Shown here piece by piece: positions 1-6,739 of a DNA stretch of 9,221 nucleotides. The DNA is taken from assembly GCA_013619005.1 (NCBI GenBank), contig JABXKY010000111.1, forward strand, positions 1 to 9,221, written 5' to 3'. A program made the position numbers and the translations under genes. Each line of letters opens with the position of its first letter. The first letter of the stretch is position 1. This stretch comes from Candidatus Bathyarchaeota archaeon (lineage in GTDB: Archaea; Thermoproteota; Bathyarchaeia; TCS64). A model generated the notes under the pieces. That model ran no database searches. It was not told the origin of the DNA and saw only the letters and a program-made list of their open reading frames with translations.

Positions 1-1729
1 ATAAGAGACAGATGGGGCTCTTCTCCATGAACGTGTCCAGCATGTCCCACCAGTCGCCCCCCAACTCGGTCTTACCGAAGGTCCACCCAATGTCGCTGAC
101 CCCGTAGAAGCTCATCCAGTTGGATATGCTCCTGAGGGTAACCGCCGCCGCGAACCTGGTTGTCTGGGTGATGATCCAGTTGGTCATGACCCCGCCGTAG
201 CTGCCGCCAGTGACGCCCAGTTTATCAGCGTCCACCCACGGGTTCGCCTCTATGACCACATCAACGGACTTCATAAGGTCGTCATAGTCCTGCTCATGGT
301 AGTTTCCCGGCAACCCAGCTTGGAAAGCCTCGTAGTAGCCCCCACTTCCCCATGGATTGATGTACATCACCGCCCATCCCTGGGCTGCAAGCACCTGGAA
401 CTCGTGGACCATGCTGTTGCCGTATGCTCCCCGCGGCCCGCCGTGTATGTGCAGGATCAAGGGGTACTTCTTTGATTCATCGAATCCCGGTGGCTTGCAC
501 AGCCAGCCCTCCACCTCGTGTCCTGCGTTACTCGTGAAGGTGAAGTGCTCATGTCCCTGTACCTGGACCTTTTTCTTGTAGCCCTTGTTGAGGTCCGTGA
601 TCTGCTTGGATTTCTTCCCATTCCAGAGCCAGAGCTCAATTGGGTCATCCGTCTTGAGCACCGTGTACGCGATCATGCCGTCCCAGCTGATGCTGAAAGA
701 CTCGACGCTGTGATCCACCTCACCGATGACCTTCTCGACGGGGCCCCCTTTCTTGTTCACCCTATACAGGCTTGAGACTCCTTCGTAGCAGGATGTGAAG
801 TAAAGGTGATTCTTGTGCCACGTCGGGTTGACGTTGGGGCTGCTCACCCTGATATCACTGGTTAGTCTCGTGCCCAAATCCTGGTCGAAGCCCTCCGTGA
901 GGTTCCTTGACTCGCCGTCCTCCATCACCCACACATCGCTCACCGTTCCAGATCCGTTGTGGTAGTCGTGACCGGCGTAGGCGATCATCTTCTTACTGGG
1001 GGCGATACCTCCGATGCTCATCAACGTGTCAGTGATCTGTTCAGGTGCTCCTCCCTTGGCATCAACCTTGTAGAGGAACCAGCGCCTGACAAGGTCGGCG
1101 TCCTCGTTGAGGTTACCGTAGAATATGATGCTCTTGCCGTCACCGCTCCACTTGGGGCTCGTTACATCGAACTCCCCCTCGGTGACCTGTTTGACCTTTC
1201 CACCCGTTGCCCTAACGGTGAACAGGTGCTTCCTGATGTTCTCGAAGAAGCCCTTGCCCTGGAACTTGTACACTATCCTATCGATGACCTTGACGTCGCT
1301 GTCGCCGCGGTCAACCCTCTTGACGCCGCTTACGAAGAGGATGTTCTTCCCGTTGGGGCTCCACTGGGGCGACTCCACTCCCTCCTCAACATCTGTAACC
1401 TGACGCGCCTCCCCTCCATCCACGTCCATGACATAGACTTGGGTTTTCTTCTTCTCGTCGCCCTTGGCGGGCGGCGTTGATGTGAACATGATCTGCTTCC
1501 CATCAGGGCTCCAGCTGGGGTTCTTGTCCTTGCTCCTTCCGCCGGTGAACTGGTAGGTCTTCTTGGGCTCAAGGTCTGCCATCCACAGGTGGTTGTGGTA
1601 GGTGTCCTCCTCGAAATCCACCCTTGTGTGGACGAAGATGACCCTCTTGCCGTCCGGGCTGATCCTAGGGGCGCTCACCGCCGTGATCTCACCGAGGTCC
1701 CTGATCTCCACGCTACGCTTTTCAGCCAT
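1..1729 (-). CDS. S9 family (S9C-type) prolyl oligopeptidase / acylaminoacyl peptidase, C-terminus cut by window edge
   Basis: Reading the minus strand from the ATG at 1729 gives 576 uninterrupted codons to base 2, with no stop, so the gene continues beyond base 1. The N-terminal half shows repeated PD40/TolB-like propeller strands (ISPDGK at residue 23, WSPDGK at 73, WSPNGK at 123, WSGDGK at 194). The C-terminal half is an alpha/beta hydrolase with HIHGGP at 427-432, the usual region before the oxyanion hole, and the nucleophile elbow GGSYGG with Ser510 (codon at 200-202). The catalytic Asp and His would lie in the roughly 70-150 missing residues. Family members are cytosolic serine peptidases that remove N-acylated residues or cleave short peptides; no signal peptide is visible, so it should act in the cytoplasm. 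It lies 96 bp downstream of a second peptidase on the same strand, suggesting joint peptide turnover. S9C is preferred over DPP IV or true prolyl oligopeptidase from propeller placement, but substrate specificity cannot be read. Confidence 0.93.
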   Translation of the reverse strand, partial: MAEKRSVEIRDLGEITAVSAPRISPDGKRVIFVHTRVDFEEDTYHNHLWMADLEPKKTYQFTGGRSKDKNPSWSPDGKQIMFTSTPPAKGDEKKKTQVYVMDVDGGEARQVTDVEEGVESPQWSPNGKNILFVSGVKRVDRGDSDVKVIDRIVYKFQGKGFFENIRKHLFTVRATGGKVKQVTEGEFDVTSPKWSGDGKSIIFYGNLNEDADLVRRWFLYKVDAKGGAPEQITDTLMSIGGIAPSKKMIAYAGHDYHNGSGTVSDVWVMEDGESRNLTEGFDQDLGTRLTSDIRVSSPNVNPTWHKNHLYFTSCYEGVSSLYRVNKKGGPVEKVIGEVDHSVESFSISWDGMIAYTVLKTDDPIELWLWNGKKSKQITDLNKGYKKKVQVQGHEHFTFTSNAGHEVEGWLCKPPGFDESKKYPLILHIHGGPRGAYGNSMVHEFQVLAAQGWAVMYINPWGSGGYYEAFQAGLPGNYHEQDYDDLMKSVDVVIEANPWVDADKLGVTGGSYGGVMTNWIITQTTRFAAAVTLRSISNWMSFYGVSDIGWTFGKTELGGDWWDMLDTFMEKSPICLL

Positions 1730-1825
1730 TATAATCGAGGTATAATCTGGGGTTGAAGGTTAAAAAATGGGCGATAAAAACTTACACCCTTTGATTTCAT
1801 ACTGTGACGCTTGTGAACTACGGGG
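1730..1825 (-). promoter_or_regulatory. Intergenic region with putative archaeal promoter of the S9 peptidase and T-rich terminator-like runs
   Basis: This 96-bp gap separates two minus-strand peptidase genes. On the minus strand it carries two AT-rich boxes: TTTTTATCG at 1772-1780 and TTTTTTAA at 1760-1767. The second is centred about 35 nt before the ATG, predicting a leader of roughly 10 nt; the first would give about 20 nt. No Shine-Dalgarno is visible before the ATG. The same T runs, read as the 3' end of the upstream peptidase transcript, could act as an archaeal oligo-T terminator. The heptamer TATAATC (plus strand) occurs twice, at 1730-1736 and 1741-1747, 11 bp apart and directly against the start codon. 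Function is inferred from position and base content only. Confidence 0.45.
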
Positions 1826-2884
1826 TTATTTTTCCCCGTGGAACCAATCTAGGACGCTCAGAGTCTGGTCAAGGGGCAGGGCGTGCCTTGTGTTGCCCCT
1901 GTACCCCGTCATGGTCTCAGCCATGAACAACGCGTTGATGATGGCCTCCTCTGTGGACTCCACGACGCCCTTGTAAAGCGGGCTAAGGTAGCCGTCGGTC
2001 CTCAGAGTGTCTATCCCCATTGAGTCAAGGTAGTCCTTCTGGCTCAAGCCCTTGGTTGTGAACGAGATGGTGTAGTCACCGCTACCGTTGCTGCTGTACG
2101 CCCCCGTTCTCGCCAGCCCCAGCGTGGTCCTCTTGGCAAGCTTCCAGAGCTGGCGGGTCTCCATGTCAACGTCAGTGGCGACGATCATCATGATGCTGTT
2201 GCCCGGGCTCTTCTCCGGCTCGGATGGCAGCTCCACCTTCTTACCCACAGGGGCACCCAGGATGGTAAGGTCCTCCTTTCTCCCGCAGTTGAGCTGGACC
2301 AGCACCCCGACGGTCGCAGCTCCCACCCTCCTACTCGATGTCCCTATGCCTCCCTTGAAGCCGTACCCCGTCATGGGGGTTCCCGCCCCAACTGAGCCCT
2401 CCTCGGGTCTTCCGCTTCCTTTCCTTGCTACCTCTATGGCCTCGTAGACGTGCTCCTTTGTAACAGCCCTGACGAAGTTGTTGGTGAGGTACGACCCGTT
2501 GGTCTCCCCCACTAACGAGTTGATGGTATGTGGCTTGTCACCCATAATATCAGGGTAATAGTCTATGACGGCGTCCGCGACCCTGTACGTGTTCAAGGTC
2601 TCGGTGAGCATGATGGGCGTCTCAATACGGCCCTCGAATAATACCTGGCTAAGACCCACGGTCTTACCGTACCCGTTTAGTATATCTACGGCGGCAGGGA
2701 CTGTGTCCTCGTACAAGTTGCCGCCGTGAGGAGTGATAGCCGTGACGCCTGTTCTGATATCATCCCCCTCGATCACGGTTGCGTGACCCACGCCGACCCC
2801 CTCGACATCGGTGATGGCGTTGCATCTCCCCGTTTCCAGGTCTCCTGGCTCATACCCCAGGTCCCTGATCCTCTGACGCTTCAT
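1826..2884 (-). CDS. P1 family (DmpA/BapA-type, MEROPS S58) autoprocessing aminopeptidase
   Basis: The 352-residue protein matches the P1 or DmpA family of Ntn-fold aminopeptidases, which release N-terminal D- or beta-amino acids, or L-residues, from short peptides, amides or esters. It shows the family's early segment CNAITDVEGVGVGHATV (21-37), TLNTYRVADAV near 96-106, NSLVGETNGSYL around 122-133, the GSVGAGTPMTGYGFKGGIGTSSR block at 163-185, and LGLARTGAYSSNGSGD at 255-270. The expected self-cleavage site is Asn229-Ser230 in PGNSIMMIVATD; cleavage would expose Ser230 as the nucleophile and give alpha and beta chains. DmpA itself has Gly-Ser there, while BapA-type enzymes have Asn-Ser. The start is well supported: GGAGGT at 2895-2900 lies 10 nt upstream of the ATG, and a TATA-like AATATATT lies about 45 nt upstream. 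No signal peptide is seen. The S9 peptidase follows downstream. Confidence 0.94.
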   Translation of the reverse strand: MKRQRIRDLGYEPGDLETGRCNAITDVEGVGVGHATVIEGDDIRTGVTAITPHGGNLYEDTVPAAVDILNGYGKTVGLSQVLFEGRIETPIMLTETLNTYRVADAVIDYYPDIMGDKPHTINSLVGETNGSYLTNNFVRAVTKEHVYEAIEVARKGSGRPEEGSVGAGTPMTGYGFKGGIGTSSRRVGAATVGVLVQLNCGRKEDLTILGAPVGKKVELPSEPEKSPGNSIMMIVATDVDMETRQLWKLAKRTTLGLARTGAYSSNGSGDYTISFTTKGLSQKDYLDSMGIDTLRTDGYLSPLYKGVVESTEEAIINALFMAETMTGYRGNTRHALPLDQTLSVLDWFHGEK

Positions 2885-2892
2885 GGTTAATC

Positions 2893-2933
2893 CTTACCTC
2901 CGAATGATTAAGCAATTCCATGGAAATATATTG
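2893..2933 (-). promoter_or_regulatory. TATA box and Shine-Dalgarno of the P1 peptidase, possibly shared with the divergent methyltransferase
   Basis: On the minus strand, AATATATTT at 2924-2932 is a good archaeal TATA box, followed by GGAGGT at 2895-2900 about 10 nt before the ATG at 2884-2882. This predicts transcription starting near 2902 with an SD-containing leader of about 18 nt. The box is nearly palindromic, so the same site could also direct rightward transcription starting near 2955, just before an in-frame TTG at 2961 of the methyltransferase gene. TBP binding is inferred; the SD match is seen directly. Confidence 0.5.
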
Positions 2934-3842
2934 GATGGGGCGCATTCACAACTGATACCATTGAGCAGGGAGGACTTCATCGAGCTGTACCGTAGCCTAG
3001 GAGCCACGGTAACCGGAGACGAGTCCACTCCCAAGGCGGTACGGGTGAACCCCCTAGTCACTGACGAATCAACCTTGATTGAGACTCTCATAAGCCAGGG
3101 AGTGGAGCTTGAGAAAATACCGTTTCTCGACCACGGGTACCGGGTGGTCTCATCCCCCTTCAGCCTGGGCGCATCGATCGAGTACCTGCTGGGGCACTAC
3201 TTCCTCCAGGAGACTGCCTCACAGCTGCCAGTACAGATCCTCTCCCCCTCTATGGAGGACACTGTGCTTGATATGACCGCGGCGCCGGGGGGCAAGACCA
3301 CCCAGATGGCAGCCTACATGGGTAACAAGGGGTCTATCACAGCCGTTGATGTGAACCGTCGGAGACTCTACGCGCTTGAGAACAACCTTGAGCGAATGGG
3401 TGTGAGGAACGCGGTTGTCTACAACATGGACGCCCTTGACCTGCCCGACGAGCCCTTGTTCACCAAGGTACTCCTCGACGCACCGTGCTCGGGCAACTAC
3501 GTTACTGACGGTCATTGGTTCGATAAACGGAAGAAATCCCATATCCAGCACAACTTCATGGTGCAGCGAAAGCTCCTGACCAAGGCAGTGAGCCTCCTAG
3601 AGAAAGGAGGCACCTTGCTCTACGCTACATGCAGCCTTGAGCCTGAGGAGAACGAGCTCAACGTCCAGTGGCTCCTCGAAAACCACGAGGTGAGGCTCGA
3701 TGACATTGACGCCCCCGGCTCTCCGGGCGTAACCGAGATATTCGGGGACCAACTGGATGACTCAATCAAGAAATGCAGGAGGCTTTGGCCCAACGACGCC
3801 GGCACACAGGGCTTCTTCCTGGCGAGGGCGGTGAAACTATGA
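2904..3842 (+). CDS. NOL1/NOP2/sun (RsmB/RsmF-like) RNA cytosine-C5 methyltransferase
   Basis: This SAM-dependent RNA m5C methyltransferase is recognised from its Rossmann core. Numbered from the first ATG of the frame at 2883, it has motif I DMTAAPGGKTTQMA at 130-143, an acidic SAM residue in TAVDVNRRR near 153-161, motif IV LLDAPCSGN at 197-205 with Cys202, and motif VI LLYATCSLEPEEN at 245-257 with Cys250. Family enzymes use the TCS cysteine as nucleophile and the PCS cysteine for product release. The C-terminus RRLWPNDAGTQGFFLARA is also typical. The target (rRNA or tRNA) cannot be read. The start is uncertain: ATG 2883 overlaps the start codon of the divergent peptidase and is unlikely; ATG 2904 is used here; TTG 2931 or TTG 2961 are possible, the last best spaced from the AT-rich box at 2924-2932. 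No clear SD precedes any candidate. The stop overlaps the next gene's start in ATGA. Confidence 0.93.
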   Translation: MIKQFHGNILDGAHSQLIPLSREDFIELYRSLGATVTGDESTPKAVRVNPLVTDESTLIETLISQGVELEKIPFLDHGYRVVSSPFSLGASIEYLLGHYFLQETASQLPVQILSPSMEDTVLDMTAAPGGKTTQMAAYMGNKGSITAVDVNRRRLYALENNLERMGVRNAVVYNMDALDLPDEPLFTKVLLDAPCSGNYVTDGHWFDKRKKSHIQHNFMVQRKLLTKAVSLLEKGGTLLYATCSLEPEENELNVQWLLENHEVRLDDIDAPGSPGVTEIFGDQLDDSIKKCRRLWPNDAGTQGFFLARAVKL

Positions 3843-4273
3843 GGCTGCTGAGAAAGTTCCTGAGTCAGGTGGGCAGCAAGTACCGACCTGAGGAGTTGCT
3901 GAACATAAACAACAAGAGGTTCACCGAGACGATCGATGTCAGTCTTCCACGGGACAGGATGACGTACAACGGATTCTACCTGGGGCAGGACAGGCGTTGG
4001 TTCACCCCGAGCAGCCTGCTCCTCCAGAAACTGGCTCAAGAGGATGACACAAAGAAGGCGTACGTGGACAGGGACGCCGCATGGCTCTTCGTTGTGGGCA
4101 AGGACATATTCGAGGAGAACGTCCAGCGGTTCCAGGGCGACGTGAAGCCGGGCAGGTACTGCCTCGTCATGTTCGGCGAGGGCTGCATCGGGTACGGAAG
4201 GTTCGAGACCTCCGGGGACCGCAGGGTCATCAAGAACATGTTTGACGTCGGGGATTTCCTGAGGCGCGAGTAG
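3839..4273 (+). CDS. Small PUA-domain protein of the NOL1/NOP2/fmu ribosome-biogenesis family (COG3270-like)
   Basis: The 144-residue protein starts at an ATG that overlaps the methyltransferase stop (ATGA, 3839-3842), a layout that indicates translational coupling; the reading frame opens further upstream but the coupled ATG is the sensible start. Residues 1-70 form a basic, mixed alpha/beta part (MRLLRKFLSQVGSKYRPEE at the start). Residues about 73-143 resemble a PUA-like RNA-binding fold, with a hydrophobic strand WLFVVGKDIF (82-91), PGRYCLVMFGEGCIGYGRF (104-122) and a terminal NMFDVGDFLRRE. In bacterial RsmF-type enzymes a related C-terminal domain is fused to the methyltransferase. I infer that here a free partner supplies RNA binding to the upstream enzyme. 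The family assignment rests on pattern recognition and on the neighbour. It ends with TAG. Confidence 0.75.
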   Translation: MRLLRKFLSQVGSKYRPEELLNINNKRFTETIDVSLPRDRMTYNGFYLGQDRRWFTPSSLLLQKLAQEDDTKKAYVDRDAAWLFVVGKDIFEENVQRFQGDVKPGRYCLVMFGEGCIGYGRFETSGDRRVIKNMFDVGDFLRRE

Positions 4274-4279
4274 GCTCCA

Positions 4280-4313
4280 AACTGTTTTATCGTTTTTCAG
4301 TTGATTGTGTACC
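4280..4313 (+). promoter_or_regulatory. Putative TATA promoter of the SelA-like gene
   Basis: TTTTAT at 4285-4290 is centred about 26 nt before the ATG at 4314, the spacing expected for a leaderless archaeal transcript, and no Shine-Dalgarno is visible. The box is flanked by a short inverted repeat, AACTG at 4280-4284 and CAGTT at 4298-4302, which could be an operator but is short enough to be chance. The 40-bp gap and this box suggest that the SelA-like/MFS pair starts its own transcript. Confidence 0.5.
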
Positions 4314-5477
4314 ATGAGCATCTATTCTAGGTACGGCGTCAAGCGAGTAGTGAACGCCGCATTCCATTTGACCAGGCTGGGTGGAAGCACCCTAACACCC
4401 ACGGTACTTGAGGCCATGGATGAGGCCAACAAGTCCTATGCATACATGTGGGACCTCATCGAAAAGGGAGGAGAGCACATCGCAGAGAAGATCAACGCGC
4501 CGGCCGCTTGGATCACAAGCGGGGCCTTCAATGCCTTGGTGCTGGCTGCCGCGGCCTGCATGGTGGGCGATGACCCAGAGACCATGAGGAAGCTTCCTCA
4601 CACCGAGGGGATGAAGAACGAGTTCATCATCCAGCGCAGCGCGAGACTGCTTGTCTACGACAGGAGCATGGAGGTCGCCGGAGGAAAGTTTGTCTTCGTC
4701 GGCGACGAGAACTGGGGGTGCACCCCCGAGCAGATCGAGAGGGCCATCACCGACAAGACCGCGGGCATCCACTACGCGTACCCAGCCATGCGCAGATCAA
4801 CCATCTGCCCCCTTGAGAAGGTTCTCGAGATCGGGAAAAAACACGGCGTCCCCGTCATAGTTGACGCCGCAGGAATGACGTACCCCAAGGACGTCCAGTC
4901 CAAGTTCATGGAGATGGGCTGCGACCTCGTTGCGGTCGGCGGCAAATACGTAGGCGGACCCAACAGCACAGGCTACATCTACGGCAGGAAGGACCTGGTG
5001 GACGCCATAGCCCTCCACAGCTTCATCGGAGCTGAGGCCGGGCCCAACGAGCAGAGCGGCTACTACAGGAGCCTAGGCAGGGGGTACAAGCTTGACAGGC
5101 AGGAGATCATAGGTCTGCTTGTTGCCTTCGATGAGTGGATGGAGATGGACCACAACAAGGAAAGGTTCCAGCCAGCCTGGGAGAAGGTACGATACATCGA
5201 GAAAGGCATCAAGGACCTGCCAGGCCTCAAGGACGCCCGAATACAGTACTATCCAAGGTCCGGCGAGGGTACGGGTTACCACACCATCGGGCTCCAAGTT
5301 AGCCTAGATATCAGTGTCGATGAGACCAACAAACTGATCAGGTCGCTGAGGGAGGGCGACCCCGAGGTGTGGGTGAGGAACTGGGGAAGGAGCAGCGACT
5401 TTATCATTAACGCCATCAACCTGCAGCCCGGCGACGAGGAGATCATTGTCCAGAGATTCAAGGAAATCTTTGGTTAA
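4314..5477 (+). CDS. SelA-like PLP-dependent enzyme (selenocysteine-synthase-like / D-glucosaminate-6-phosphate ammonia-lyase-like family)
   Basis: A 387-residue fold-type I PLP enzyme. The start NAAFHLTRLGGSTLTPTVLEAM (14-35) corresponds to the signature of SelA-like proteins. The SGAFNALVLAAAAC stretch (69-82) is the phosphate-binding turn, Asp184 in VIVDAAGM is the residue expected to pair with the PLP ring nitrogen, and Lys211 in VGGKYVGGPNSTG is the expected Schiff-base lysine. Archaea make selenocysteine by the PSTK/SepSecS route, and characterised archaeal SelA homologues lack SelA activity, so a lyase or other reaction on an amino acid or amino sugar is more likely. The length is that of the lyase-like branch, shorter than bacterial SelA (about 460). 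ATG 4314 is chosen over TTG 4305 because it fits the TATA box at 4285-4290. The MFS gene follows after 2 nt, so the enzyme may act on the transported compound; that link is inference. Confidence 0.88.
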   Translation: MSIYSRYGVKRVVNAAFHLTRLGGSTLTPTVLEAMDEANKSYAYMWDLIEKGGEHIAEKINAPAAWITSGAFNALVLAAAACMVGDDPETMRKLPHTEGMKNEFIIQRSARLLVYDRSMEVAGGKFVFVGDENWGCTPEQIERAITDKTAGIHYAYPAMRRSTICPLEKVLEIGKKHGVPVIVDAAGMTYPKDVQSKFMEMGCDLVAVGGKYVGGPNSTGYIYGRKDLVDAIALHSFIGAEAGPNEQSGYYRSLGRGYKLDRQEIIGLLVAFDEWMEMDHNKERFQPAWEKVRYIEKGIKDLPGLKDARIQYYPRSGEGTGYHTIGLQVSLDISVDETNKLIRSLREGDPEVWVRNWGRSSDFIINAINLQPGDEEIIVQRFKEIFG

Positions 5478-5493
5478 CGTTGGAGACCGTTAA
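5474..5493 (+). repeat. Short inverted repeat at the SelA-like/MFS junction
   Basis: TTAACG at 5474-5479 and CGTTAA at 5488-5493 can form a 6-bp stem with an 8-nt loop that holds the TTG start candidate (5480-5482) and GGAG. The left arm contains the SelA-like stop codon. It may tune translation of the transporter, or may be chance. Confidence 0.35.
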
Positions 5494-6706
5494 TCGGCTC
5501 AAGGTGGGCTTCGACAGGGACATGACCATGCTCACAGGGAGCATGTTCACCCGACGCATCGTAATGGGGTTCCTGCAGGTTGTCAGGGCCATCTATTTCG
5601 CGTTGCTGGGCTTCAGCCCGGTCGAGATCGGGCTCCTGCTGAGCATCGCCACTTTCCTAAGCGCCATCCACCACATCACCTTCGGCTACCTATGTGACAG
5701 GTACGGCAGGAAGCCTTTCCTGATACTGGGAACCTTTTTCGCTGCATCTCGTACAGCATTATTCGCGGTCTCAACTGATTTCTGGGTCCTTGCTCTTGCC
5801 CAGAGCCTTGGCGCCATGGGGGAGGGAGTGGGCGCTGGTCAGCCAGTCGTATCGGGGTACATAACTGACAAAGTTGAGGCACATCATAGGCCAAACATCT
5901 ACAGCACAATGGCGATAACCAACAGCATAGCCTCGACCATCGGGTTGAGCTTCGGCGGTCTCCCTATTTTACTTGAGAACCGCTTCGCATATGATGTGGT
6001 CTCCGCCCACCAGCTGTTATGGTGGGTCTGCACGGCAGTGAACCTGATCTCCCTGGTCTTCCTGTTCCCGATACATGAAGCTGAACGGGTGTCAAGGGGA
6101 GATATGACTAAGAAAAAGGGCTCAGGCATCAAGAACTGGGGCGTCATAGCCAAGTTCAGCATCACACGCAGCACAAGCGGCCTTGGCTGGGGCATGGTTG
6201 ACAGCCTAATGACCCTGTACTTCTTCGAGCGGTTCATGGTGAGCACCGATATCCTAGGTCCAATCTACGCCTTCGCTAGGTTCCTCAGCATCTTCACGTA
6301 CCTTGTCACCCCCCGGGTTGTTGAGAGGTACGGCCCGATACAGACCATAGTGACCACGAGGCTGATATCTGCTGGTGTGACCGTGCTTTTCGCGTTATCA
6401 AGCTGGTACCCAATGGCTGTTGCACTAATGGTATTGAACAGGATAGTCGTCCTATTCACGATGCCCATCAGGCAGACATTCGCGTCGGGCATGGTCTCCC
6501 CCGAGGAGACAGCCACAGCGATAGGCATCAGCAACTCGGCGAGGATGGGCGTGAGGACCATTGCCCCGACACTGGCGGGGTACATGTTCGAGTCCATCAG
6601 CCTGACTCTTCCTTTCTATACAGGCGCCGTCCTGATGGCTATCAACGGGGGGCTCTTCTGGGCGTTCTTTAGGCCACGGGAACCTGAACTTTCTCCAAAT
6701 ACTTAA
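5480..6706 (+). CDS. MFS transporter (12-TM type)
   Basis: A 408-residue, strongly hydrophobic protein with the major facilitator motif A, GYLCDRYGRKP, at residues 69-79 between TM2 and TM3. A charged central loop at about 198-220 (HEAERVSRGDMTKKKGSG) separates two six-helix halves. The second half repeats a weak motif A-like turn (TPRVVERYGP, 277-286) and has a PIRQTFASGMVSPEETATAIGI stretch (329-350) common in drug/metabolite MFS proteins. It should sit in the cytoplasmic membrane; substrate and direction cannot be read. It starts 2 nt after the SelA-like stop and is probably co-transcribed with it. The start is uncertain: TTG 5480 is the longest, GTG 5504 and ATG 5522 are in frame, and the first 15-20 residues are hydrophilic, so any of them leaves TM1 intact. 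There is no strong SD. Confidence 0.92.
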   Translation: METVNRLKVGFDRDMTMLTGSMFTRRIVMGFLQVVRAIYFALLGFSPVEIGLLLSIATFLSAIHHITFGYLCDRYGRKPFLILGTFFAASRTALFAVSTDFWVLALAQSLGAMGEGVGAGQPVVSGYITDKVEAHHRPNIYSTMAITNSIASTIGLSFGGLPILLENRFAYDVVSAHQLLWWVCTAVNLISLVFLFPIHEAERVSRGDMTKKKGSGIKNWGVIAKFSITRSTSGLGWGMVDSLMTLYFFERFMVSTDILGPIYAFARFLSIFTYLVTPRVVERYGPIQTIVTTRLISAGVTVLFALSSWYPMAVALMVLNRIVVLFTMPIRQTFASGMVSPEETATAIGISNSARMGVRTIAPTLAGYMFESISLTLPFYTGAVLMAINGGLFWAFFRPREPELSPNT

Positions 6707-6739
6707 CAAATGGTTACCATACTTCGTAGTGTTCCATCA
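6692..6739 (+). promoter_or_regulatory. Putative TATA promoter of the HD-domain gene, overlapping the MFS stop codon
   Basis: AAATACTTAA at 6697-6706 lies in the last codons and TAA of the transporter gene. Its centre is about 38 nt before the ATG at 6740, predicting a start near 6729 and a leader of about 11 nt without SD. This spacing argues against the upstream in-frame ATG at 6710, which would lie only about 8 nt after the box. Confidence 0.4.

Noticed and set aside
959..1480. Open frame of 173 codons on the plus strand
   Set aside because: Opposite the S9 peptidase propeller repeats, which continue unbroken through it on the minus strand.
4271..4310. TAG stop codons of the PUA protein and nitroreductase as possible pyrrolysine codons
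   Set aside because: Read-through would add only about 18 and 3 residues, with no family-like sequence, and both proteins are already complete at the TAG.
3620..4321. Open frame of 233 codons on the minus strand opposite the methyltransferase and PUA genes
   Set aside because: It lies antisense to two well-supported genes, crosses their junction, and its translation shows no recognisable family; high GC at third positions keeps the antisense frame open.
4314..5477. Calling the SelA-like gene a true selenocysteine synthase (selA), with selenoproteins nearby
   Set aside because: Archaea use PSTK and SepSecS, no selenocysteine-type in-frame TGA or SECIS-like element is apparent in the neighbours, and the protein is shorter than bacterial SelA.
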